Assembly (NCBI GenBank): GCA_013398175.1
Contig: VZRZ01000589.1
Coordinates: forward strand, 470,198-534,197
From: Climacteris rufus
Taxonomy: Eukaryota > Chordata > Aves > Passeriformes > Climacteridae
DNA: 64,000 nt
Direction: 5' to 3'
Shown: in pieces, positions 49,430 to 60,300 of the stretch
How positions within the stretch are numbered: position 1 is the first letter of the stretch
Layout of the letters: each line of letters starts with the position of its first letter
Notes under the pieces: model-generated
The model's database searches: none
Seen by the model: the letters and a program-made list of their open reading frames with translations, nothing else
Told to the model about the DNA's origin: nothing
Translations under genes and position numbers: made by a program

Positions 49430-51725
49430 ACCTTGGTGCTGGGTTTTATCAGCCAATGTAATCTAATTAATCAGCACAGCTGCTTAATTAGCATTAGAGG
49501 TGTATTTATTGAGAGGCTAGAGGAAGCATTTATTAGATTAGTTCATAATTTTGGAGTTGCTGGATGCATTTTTTTCTCTTTTTACTGGCGTTTACACAGT
49601 TCAGGATGGTGCAAAGCTGAAGCCCTTCAAGGCAGAGGGAGGCAGCGCCGTGTCCTCCCACGCAGGTGAGAGGTACCTCCCCCCAGGTACCAGGGAAGAG
49701 AGAAGGAACCACAAGTCTTACTTTTAACACATTCTCCTTGGTAAAGCCTCTGCTTCCTGACATGTGGGGGGTTTTTTTGCAGGAGAAGTATTTGTGAATT
49801 GGAGAAGAGGAAGCACATCCAGCCCAGTACTGAAATTTTACAATGACATGAGGCTATAACAAAATAAGAAATGTTTCTAAAGCTCCTTGAAGTTACTAAC
49901 AGCCACTGCCTACTTGGAGACAAAGTGAAGGATTTCCTGCAAGGTCACAGGGACCAGGATTACTATTGTTTCACTGCTGACACTGTAATTTAAAAATTCA
50001 AAGAACAGCTTAGAAATACAAAACCTTTCCCAGAATTCTAAGACCTATTCAGTTCTCAAAGTAATTAAAAGAAATCTTTGGTGCACTTAGCATTTCACAC
50101 AGCAAATTTTGTTTGTAAGTACCCAGAACAGCACTGAGTATCAAGATATTAGGAGTGTTTTACTGGAGATGGTACCAAATGCAACCAACTTATTTATTAA
50201 ATAAATCTTGAAACTTTCAATAGGTTAGTAATTTTTTAATTAAAATTCCATATTAATATTCTATATCTATTGAAGGATCAATATAAATGAAAGAAGATTT
50301 TTGAATACTTTCAGTCAAAGGAAGATTGAAAAGGACCCACAATGAAGTCTTTGCAAGAGATAGAGTATTTCTATAGTACTAGCCAAAAGATACAGCCAAA
50401 AGAGTTCAACACCTTTTGATTCAACGCATTTTAAGTAAAAATATTCATATGTCAGCTCAAAAACCTTAAATTTGCCTGATGTATTCTGCATTTCTCTAGC
50501 ATTTTATTTATCTGGTTTTAGTACCTAAATGTTTTCTTTTAAATATATCCATATTACTTTGCTACTTTGCAGATGAATTTTACTTTTTTTTCCTAACGCA
50601 GTTACTATTTTGCACGTTGTCCTCGTAAGAGCAGCATGTCAGTTTGAGGTAAAGCACATGAGTTTTTGCTTGAGACTGACCACCATTTTGCACACCTAGT
50701 GCATCATTTTAATTATTTTTCTTTTTTTTTTTCAGGTGGAATTCCTCACTTTTTCCAGGAGGAGGAATTGAACGCATGGCAATAAACCAGGAACACCTTT
50801 TGTTGGGAAAGCTCAGGGTCAGCAGCTCAGCCTGGCTCCAGCTCCAGGCCTGCATCTGCTCTCAGCCTGCAGTGTTAACAGACAAGTGTCTCCACAACTT
50901 GGTCTGGGACCTCAGAGCAGAGCAGCTGATGTACTCTGCAGGGAGAATGGAGCAGCAGAGGCCTCTCCAGGCTCATACCCCTCTCAGTTGGGTGATTATT
51001 CCACAGTATCCAACAGCCGAGGGCCCAGCTGGCAGCCACCCGCTGTGACCCCTGCAGAAACACTCAACAGCTGCCACGGTGGAGGGGCAAGCCCAGACCC
51101 TGAGGTTTTCTTAGCCAAACACTCAGGCTGGCACGCTCCTGTCTCGGCAGAACCTCTGTGAGGCGTTCCTGCGCTGGCATCCCATCCCCATGCGGGAAAA
51201 GCTGGTCCATCCCAAACCACAGCCAGGAAGGATTCCTGCAAGGCACTCTGCCCCTGCAAAACCCAAGAGCTGAGAAACCTTCCCAACAGGCTCCATCAAC
51301 CCTGTTTATTTGACTTTTCCCAATTTCCATCAAAAGCTGAGCAGTCTGAGCTGACAACTGTTCATGAATTACGCTGGGTGCACTGCAGACGGCTCAGCTG
51401 TGACACAGAGCTCCAATGCAGCTGCTGGGGATTTTTTTTCTCCCTGAGTTTCCAGCGCTAGGAAGCAACACGTGGCTGTGTTTGGGCAGCTCTCCAGACA
51501 GTCTGGCCCTGCTGCTCTCAATATTCAGGCTCTTCACGTGCTGTGAAACAGCAGCAGCTGGGGAGTGGTGCAGCTGCTCCGTGGGCACCAGGGCAGAACA
51601 GCCCCCAGGCTTCACAACTGGTGCAGCACTACATGATGAAGTGGTGCTAAGGAAGTGCCACAGCGCCTGGGAAACCCTCCCAAGCCTGCAGTCATGGTTA
51701 CACGTGTGAGATAAAAAGCCTTCAT

Positions 51726-51755
51726 CTAACGTTAGCCAAGTAAGGCTAACATTAG
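51726..51755. repeat. Hairpin, 12-bp arms with one mismatch, 6-base loop
   Basis: CTAACGTTAGCC at 51726-51737, loop AAGTAA, then GGCTAACATTAG at 51744-51755. Eleven of twelve pairs match. Confidence 0.8.
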
Positions 51756-52156
51756 AGGCTCTCATTAAAAAGCAGGGCTGGTAGCACCCTCCAGCCCTCA
51801 TCTAATCCATCTTTGTATCCCAAAGTGTGATCAACACTCCCTCACATTTTAAACGCTTAAGCAAAGCATTTCTGATCTGCTCTTAAGAGCTCCCAGTGAT
51901 TAAGGTTCTTTAATTGCCAGGCCATGACCTCCAGTGCCTTACAATGACTTTCTTGTTACCTCATTCTTTGATGTCTACTCAGCCATGTTCTGATGTCTTC
52001 CAAGACTACAACTTCTTTCCCCTTCCACCAACAGAAAAATCAGATGATGTCCTTGTTCCTTCCAGATTCACAGACCACTCCCATGGCTTTTGGGTGGGTT
52101 TTTTTGATAAGCAGTAGCCTTACCTGTAATCATCCCTGCACTATTACGCCTGCTCC

Positions 52157-52186
52157 AAATTGCCTCAGTTACCTCTGAGGCAATTT
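52157..52186. repeat. Perfect 12-bp hairpin with 6-base loop
   Basis: AAATTGCCTCAG at 52157-52168, loop TTACCT, CTGAGGCAATTT at 52175-52186. All twelve pairs match. Confidence 0.9.
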
Positions 52187-52722
52187 CCCTTCAGCCAGTT
52201 TGGTCCTTGAATTTTCCACTTGCTTTTGCACTCTTGTCTTCTAGCCCAGGAGGAACTGAAGATAAACTAAGGCAACTAACCTTTTCCTAACAGCTAGAGT
52301 TAAAAACCTGGAACTAAACAGCAGCTCCTGCTGGTGCATGAGAGAGGAGGCTGGAGATTCCCATGGGCAGCTGCTCTCTCAGCATCCCTCAATTCTTCCC
52401 CATCACAGTGAGAGAAAGGAGATGTCAAAGGCCACACTTGTGGTGTTTTATTGACACCAGTGTAATTCTGAGCATGCAGCTTCATAGACATCAGTTACAC
52501 CCTAAGCATAATCAGACACAGATCTCACGATGCTGTTGCTTCTAGGGAGGACGTGAAGCAACAGAATCTCTCTTCTGCAGACTGCAAAGATTGCCACTGA
52601 GGGCACCATGATTTGTCTGGATGTTTCCCAGTACAAACAGGCCCATGCTCAATGTCCTTAGGCCCTGCCACTATTTCCACTTTTTGATTTTTCCCCATCC
52701 ACAAGAGATTTTCTAATTTTTG

Positions 52723-52766
52723 GCTTCTAAAAGCTGAAGTGTCCAAACAGCTTCTAAAAGCTGAAG
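52723..52766. repeat. 17-bp direct repeat, period 27
   Basis: GCTTCTAAAAGCTGAAG occurs at 52723-52739 and again at 52750-52766. Confidence 0.9.
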
Positions 52767-53395
52767 CATACAAAACACTTCTGGAAGTGTTGAAGGCTGG
52801 TTTGGTGATGGCATGGAAATAAGAGGGCTCAGGGAACCCTTCTGGAAGATGACATTTGAGGTAGAATCATTAAGGACAATCTAACTTCAAAATCATCACA
52901 CAGTGGTTCTGCAAAAATACTGTTTTCAGACCTAGAAAGGCCTGACTATAAAATCTTTCTGTTGTTTTTTTAAAGCTATGCCTGCACTATTCACAGTGCA
53001 GATATCCATATTCATCTGGTTTAATTTGTTTAGCTCTATTGATAATGAAAGGAGAAAGTTGTCAGCAGTCAGCTAGTATCTCTTCAAGCCCTGAACACGA
53101 GCAAACCTTAGAGTTTAGTGATTTGGGCTTCCATTTTCTCAGATGGAAAGGAAACTACAGAAAATTAAGAGGTTGGTGCTGCTGCATCTCAGCTCATCCC
53201 TCTGTGAGCAGTACAACTTACTGACCTGTGAAGACAATATGATGCCACTATGATCCATGTGGCACAAGTTCCATCTCCATGAAGGCAGTGGTCACATACA
53301 CACAAAAAACTCCTTTATGGGCTGTCTCAGGTGCTGCAGGGCTTTAGCAGGCAATGGGAACTGCTATTCTGAGCCTTAGAACACAATTTCCATGT

Positions 53396-53602
53396 CACAG
53401 AATCATTTACAAGCTGGAAAAGTCCTCCAAAGTCATGAAGTCCAGCCATTCCCCCAGCACTGCCACCACTACCCCATGTCCTCAAGTGTCACAGCCACAC
53501 AGCTTTTAAACCTGTCCAGGGATGGGGACTCCACCCCTGCCCTGGGCAGCCTGTGCCAGGTCTGGACATCCCTTTCAATGAAGAAATTCACCATTCTTTA
53601 GG
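53396..53602 (-). mobile_element. CR1 LINE 3'-end fragment
   Basis: CACAGAATCATTTACAAGCT at the left edge, then CCATTCCCCCAGCACTGCCA, CCAGGGATGGGGACTCCACC and CCTGGGCAGCCTGTGCCAGG, the reverse complement of a CR1 end. It lies about 700 bp downstream of the HAUS1 stop. Confidence 0.9.
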
Positions 53603-54277
53603 ACACTAGGTAGGAAGTGGCATGAATAATTTCTTAATCGTTTTGTTCACGTTAATTAATGTATCAAATCCTTGCCAAAGACTTTAAGGAGAAATTTAAC
53701 TGTTCTCTTTGAAGAAAACACACAAACTAAGAAGCACGCTAGGCATGAGTCCACTACTCATCCTCACAAACTTGGCAAATGTCTGACATGCTATGAGTGG
53801 AAAAAAATTACGTCCCCAACCCTGGAATGGCAAGAGAAAACAAAACAAGGGACCAATGGCCAATGATCTAGTAGATGTAGAGTCTATCATTAGACAGACC
53901 ATCAAAAAGAGGACATCAGGAAAAAGCCTGGATATGGAAAAAGAAGAAAACCAGACTCCCTGACCAGTCCAATTCTAAGCAATTGACAACATTCAACCAC
54001 TGACAACAGGGACACCTGAAGGTCCTGTCTGGAGGACAGTTACAGGTGTGTATCACACAGAGAAAAATAACTGATAAAGACAACAGCTAGTTTGAAGGTT
54101 ATTTACTGAAAAATAGGTGATGTTTACAAACACAAGACCAACAGAAAGAAGAGCAAGGCAGGAAGCTGCCAAGGTACAGCAAGAATCCCAAAATGTATTA
54201 CTAGTGCAAATAAGTAGGCAACAGAAGGAGAATCATATTCCAGGCAGGCCACTTCAGGTGAACTGGAGTTTGCTGGG

Positions 54278-54337
54278 CTATGTCAGATTGAAAGACACAA
54301 CCTCAAGCTCACTGTAGAGCTCGTCATCCACGGCTTT
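54278..54337 (-). CDS. HAUS1: HAUS1 coding exon 9 (residues 275-293, stop)
   Basis: Acceptor CTCCTGCTAG ending at 54338. It encodes KAVDDELYSELEVVSFNLT and then TAG. The length and position fit the end of the family, but the last ten residues do not resemble the human C-terminus, so this exon is the least certain of the nine. Confidence 0.8.
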   Translation of the reverse strand, partial: KAVDDELYSELEVVSFNLT

Positions 54338-57300
54338 CTAGCAGGAGAGAAAACCAAGAGGAGTCAGAAAGCCTGAGACACGCTGCTGGCAAGCAAACAT
54401 ATGTGCAGTGATCACACCCTGGGAGGTTATTAGCACTAATGGATTAACTGGGGTGTTGAGCTGGACAGCCTCGCTGCTGCAAGGGGCAGCCAGCCACAGA
54501 GAAACCTCCAAAGGAAGGGCTGAACAAGCTCAGCTGCCTTTACTCTGTGCCCCAGTGTCACACTGGACACCTCCCAACTCACAGATCCTCCCCAGAGGAG
54601 AGCATTCTGACCTGAGAGCAGCCTCAGGCAGGTAAGGGGAGCTTGTATTCCCCAATCAAAAACAAGTGGCTTACCAACCTGGGCAGTCTCACCCGAGAAT
54701 GTGCGAAATGCTCTCAGCCAGCTGTGAGTTTTGCTCACAGTTCTAAGAATTACCACTTGTGCTTTATGAGCGAGCAGGCAGTAGCCCAAAGGAACAAAGA
54801 CAGGTTTTATGGGGCTCAAACGTGGCCTGGCTCACTCAGAAATGCTATGTATGAACTTCCCAAACAGCTTTATGATGTTTCTCAACAACCACACCTGCAG
54901 ATTACACAAGCATGGAGGAAATTGGCACTGTTTTATAGGGGGAAGTCCCCACTGCAGTCTACAAGGCAGCTGCTGACTAAAATATGGGCCCTGGAGCCCT
55001 CTGAGAGTTCAGGAGGAGCAGGGAAGCTTCTGAGACCTACAGAGCCAAGTGAATAAACATTCAAACAGGCAAAATCCATAGGGATACAGCAACCTAATCC
55101 GCACTGATGGCACTGTGCTCTACTGCCTTTGTAGCTCAGACATCACTCCACTTCTCAATATCTACAACTTCCACCTTACCAAATTTCCCCATGAGCACAT
55201 TAAGGCTACAGTCTAAGGTGGGTAAATCTGTAATCAATTAACATGCAGCTTCTGAAAATATAAAAAACACTTACAAGTTGTTGTTTTGCTTCTTCAACGA
55301 TCACTCGTGCCAGGGCCATGCTCTAATGAGAGAAAATGGGATAAAAATCAGTGTTTCATCAGGAAACAAGAATCCCTGCACCTTTACAAGTCTAGTAATG
55401 AGCCACAAATGAATTCAGGGACAATTAATGCAGTTTAGTGTACACACTCCACACACAGAAAGTAATGACATTAAAAGCCTAGTATTGGTTTAGCTTGCGC
55501 AAACATGCATTTTTCTGAAGTCTGGCATGGCCTAAAGTCTAAAACACTTCATTTTAGGAAATTTTTCAAACCTAACAATCAAGGACCTTGATTTTAAATG
55601 TATTTGTGCATGAATTTTCCAAAGCACAATAGTTTGCAAGGATAAACCTCCCTCCCTCCTTCTGCCTGCACCAGAAGCGAGGCATTGGGGCTCCCCCTGT
55701 CTCCACTGACAGCAAAGCTGGAGGGAACTGGAGAACCTAATCCCATTTGAATGTCCTGTTCCAACTGAGGGAAGGAGGAAGCTGCCTCTTGGAAGAAGAT
55801 TGATTAAACAGAGCAGCACTCCCATCCACTCCCCACAGCCTTTTTTTTCAAGGAGCAAGACATCAGTGGTTGTATGAGGGAGATGAGAAACCTGCATTTT
55901 CAGAGAGCTGAGTACCCAGAACCTTCAAGAGAAATCAAAGAAATGGAGCAGCCAGTTTAGGGGACAAAGCCTACATTTGGCTATTTCTTCATCATCCTTA
56001 AAATCTTGTTCAGAGCTCCAAACTCTGCACCATGTGCTGTGTCCACCACACCTAATGACTGGTAAATCTCAAAAAATTGGTTATACTAAGGAATTACATT
56101 TTATTTTGTATTTCCTTGTCCAATTTCTAGCAAATTCACCTCAATACTAATTTACCCAGCAAATCTGTCTGTTTGTTAGAACAAAGCACACTTAATTTCT
56201 TGGTTTGATTAATAAACAGAGAGCCTTCTGTTTCAGTTAAGTCTTTGGCTTACATCATAACACCAGATCTGTAGGACATCTACCTGTCCAACAAAGCCAT
56301 CAAAACAATACCCTTTACATTCTGAAGCCCACTAAAATTAACTTAATGGCAAATACAATAGAACAGTGGTATAACTAGTTACAGGAGGTAAATCATGGTA
56401 GGACTCCACTTCCTTCTTCAATGGCACAATTTCTTTCTTCAGTGCAGCCACTACCTGCAGAGAGAGCACAGATTATAATCTAGAGATTTATTTGAAGAAT
56501 TGATGGAAATGAGGGAAATAGATCCACAATTATCTGCAGCATTTCTGAATTGGAGAGCTTTCATCCTCCTTAAAACCCATGAAAAACTGAAGTTTTGCAC
56601 AGGCAGCAGCAAGAAGAGTCTCCTAAACACTTATCAAGGGGAAATAATTTCTCTTTGGGGCTGCAAATTTAACACCTTCCACAGTCCTTAACTCTACTCC
56701 AATAATCTAAGTTAAAAAAAAAAAAAGATAAATCCATTTGTGCTGCCCATGTCACTGAACTCTTGGCAAAGAAGTTCTATAAATGTCAGGGAGTCAAACC
56801 TTACCTTATGCTTTAGAAAATGACAAGCCTAGAAAATTCGCCTGTGGCTTGTTGGATGTAAAATTCCAACAATAATTAGTTTTGGTCAGTACTTTCCTGT
56901 AACACAGAGCAATGTAAGCACTGCCACCCAGTGCTGGTTGGTGAGAACAACAATAGGGAGACCAGGAAACTCCTTGCTCCACTCAAAAATATGCAGGAAA
57001 ACATAACAGAAGAGGTGAGGAGAAGTTCCCACTACAGTAACAGCAAAAAATACTTGGTCTGTGCACTCAGACCAAAACAAAATGTATGTCCCATGTGTAG
57101 AACTGTTTCAACACAAAGCTGTAAAATCTGTAGGTACTAACTAAAGAAACATGCTTTTTTCTCTAACATATATTCCACTGAGTATATAATACAGTTGAAA
57201 AATGTTCTATTTGAAGGGAAATTATAGTTATATTTATATAGTTATATTTATAATGGGAAAAAATAGAGCACAGTGGTTTGGAATTTGGGTTTCATTTGAC

Positions 57301-60300
57301 CTTATCCCCTTGTTTTGAAGTGTTTGAAAGAGGTTTCTTTCACACTGATGCCTTAGGATTTTAGCTTTTGTATTTTTCATATATTTGTAACCCTGCAACT
57401 TTTTAGTGTATAACTCTGAACTCCATATAGAGCATTAGCCATGTAATGGGATATAGTACACAGAATATCCACTCTGTTTATAACACGGGCCAGAAATAAA
57501 GGAGGCAGATCTGCTTTCAGTGGCAGGGAATTATTCCATAGAAATTCCCCAGTATATGCTTCTGTGAGAGATAAACCCATCCCACAGACCCCAGTTCATG
57601 GGTGTCCATCTAGAGGATTTTTATTTGTTCTTCTTTTGGCCATTAAGATTTGTTCAGGTAACCAAACAGCAAACTACAACCCCTGAAAGCACCCAACAAA
57701 CAAGCCTGGTCTGCACTACTGCAGAAACATCCATGCTGTATCCAGACCTACCTCAGAAAAATCCACAAGTGCCTCATGTGTCAGGGACTGGTCCATCCCT
57801 GTAGCAATAAGCTGCTTCTGCAAACAGAAGAGGGCACAGAATGTAACAATGAGCAGAAAGGTTTCACCATTTCCTTCTGTTTTTACCCAAACAGGCAAAG
57901 GAGAGCACAGACTGTCCACAGCAGAAATGTGTCCTGTTTGAGCCACAGCTACAGCTGGTGTACAAAATCAGCTGCTGCTGAAGTTTGTATCAAGAACAAG
58001 ACTTCCCGGAAAAGCAGTGGGAGAAGGGCACGTGGCAAGGCTGAAGAGAGGCTTCTCAGTAAAATGTCAATTGTAATATAACACTTTCCACCTCGTATTT
58101 GTCAGGGTACCAGACTGCATCCAAGCGTTAAATAAAGCATTCACATATCCTTCATCGTTTAGTAAAGGTGAAGGAGCAGACAGCACAACTTCTGCTTTCT
58201 GCATTTGATAATCCACTCTTTTCAAGAAATGGCCACATTCAGAATTTTGAGACACAATTTACCTCAGTGAATCAGCTGCTCTACTTGTAGCTGTCTGTAT
58301 TCCCTTGTATACCACCAGCAGCTCACAATAACCACCAGGTAATCCCAGCTAACAAACACAGTTCCCAGGGAATGATGAGGAAGTGTTGTATTGATCACAG
58401 CATAAGCTGAGGAGAGATCAGCAGGGACAACTGAACTGTACTAACATGTTGTCCTACTAGCTTAAGAATCCTCAGTCCTGGAGTTTAGGAAGCTTATGGA
58501 ATGTCTCTGTAACTACAAATTTGGGCTGTGTCATCCCCTTCACACTGTCTTGTTAGAAAATTCCTTCCACTTACCTCAGCATCCTTGATCCTTATTTTCA
58601 TATCCTGAGATTTATCTTCCAGGAACTTCAAGTTCTTGGATCGATTCTCACTTTTGGCAATTTCCAGTTTTTGAGCTTTCTCTAATTTGTTAATGTCCCT
58701 TAAAAATAATACAAAAAACCCCCCTTTTACATTCAAAGATATGTCAGCATACAAATACTGTTACTTATCAGTGCTCAAGCTAAACCCTGTAATACAACCA
58801 ACACAAGAAGGGAGAAAATGGAGAAAACCTTGTATTTTCCTGTGAGATTTTCCAGTGGAAACATACAACAGCTTTTATCTCCAGAATCCCAAAGGCTAGG
58901 GAAGATAATGGCAAAGGGGAAAGCCATCTGCCATCCAACTAAAAGCAAAGGGCAGTAGTCGTGTGAATAACTCCCTAACTCAGTTAAGAGGCCTGTTACA
59001 CGAGCTAAACCTCAGATCAAGAGGAGGCAAACCTGCACAAAGCACACAGGTAATCTCTTCTACAAGCTCAATTACCACTTTAAAAGACAAAAAAACAAAA
59101 TAATTAGACTGGAAGGGAGTTGTGGACAGCATCTGGGTCAAACCCCACTTGGCAAAGCACTTCACATTACACCCTCCAGGGAATGGACTTGACACTGATT
59201 CTTATTTTTTGTACTTTTTTTTTACTACATTTCCCACACACTGGCTACGGGAAGTTCTTACCTGGGAATGGTTTTTGCTTTGCCTCCCTCAGTCTGACTA
59301 CAGAGCCCATGGTAAACGTGCTAAGAAAATCATATTTGCCTTCAGCCTCAGACAAAAGCAACTAGTGGAACACGCAAGCTCCGATCTGAAAACTGCTTGT
59401 AGACCACTTCTGCTTTAAAATAATGGGTTTGAGGGTTTCCCAAATCTCTTTTGATTACTGAATGTGTTCATAGCACATGGGTTTTGCTAGACACGTCCAA
59501 ATACTTCGAATTAGCGATGGGTCAAACCCCTAAAAATTCAGCTATCCTTGTTAATTACCACAACCAACGTTGCCAGAGATCGCCAGAGATCACCTACTTT
59601 AAACTTTCCCTCTTCCTCCTCCATTACTCACTCCTGTAACTGCTTTTCCATCATCATTGCTTCACTTAGTTTCTTCGTGATATTCTTCAATTCCTGTTCC
59701 ATTTCTTTGTTTTCTGATGTTTTTTCAAACATTTCCCAACTCCTATTATTGATGGCGCAGTAGAAGCTGGTGAAGAGAGAAATCAGTGGCAATGCTCAGG
59801 AGTCAGTTCTTCTGAAAGTCAGAATTATCATCATTATTATTATTATTATCCTTTTTTCCACACTTTACACAAATGACTTGGCTTCCTCCTGATATTATGG
59901 TAGGAGTAAATTAAAATACATCACTAAAGGAATTTGCTTTCCATACCTAACACAGATTTTCAAATGGAAGGGAAAACAGCCCAGGAATCTGAGTAGGAGT
60001 AAGTGAACAATACCTGGCACTCTGGTGAATAAAACCACTGAGTCTGAAACCACCAGATGCTCCACTCCTGGCCTGCCACATTGCCTTTGGGAGAAACTGT
60101 ATTCAGTCCCTGAAAATGCACAGCCACAAGAAGTGCCCAGCAGTATCCCAAGTCTTTTCTTCTTCCCAAGTGGCTCAAAGCTCTTCCCCCTTCAGCTCAG
60201 GAAAAGAGCTGTAAGAGAGAGCCAAGATCCTGAACATCACATAAAAATCAGATTCCAAGGCTGATTTTACCCCTTTCTTACTGCCAAGTGCTCATGGGCC

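Larger units (their letters stand above)
47216..54277. other. Intergenic stretch between ARK2N 5' end and HAUS1 3' end
   Basis: No gene recognised. The stretch holds a short CR1-like remnant, a 34-base poly-T, an old CR1/L3-like piece, an AAATG microsatellite, two 12-6-12 hairpins, a 17-bp direct repeat and a CR1 fragment. The leftmost part may overlap the ARK2N promoter, and the rightmost part includes the HAUS1 3' UTR. Confidence 0.7.

Noticed and set aside
54643..55056. 137-codon plus-strand frame in the last HAUS1 intron
   Set aside because: Antisense to HAUS1 and within one intron, with no recognisable domain. Length alone is not convincing.
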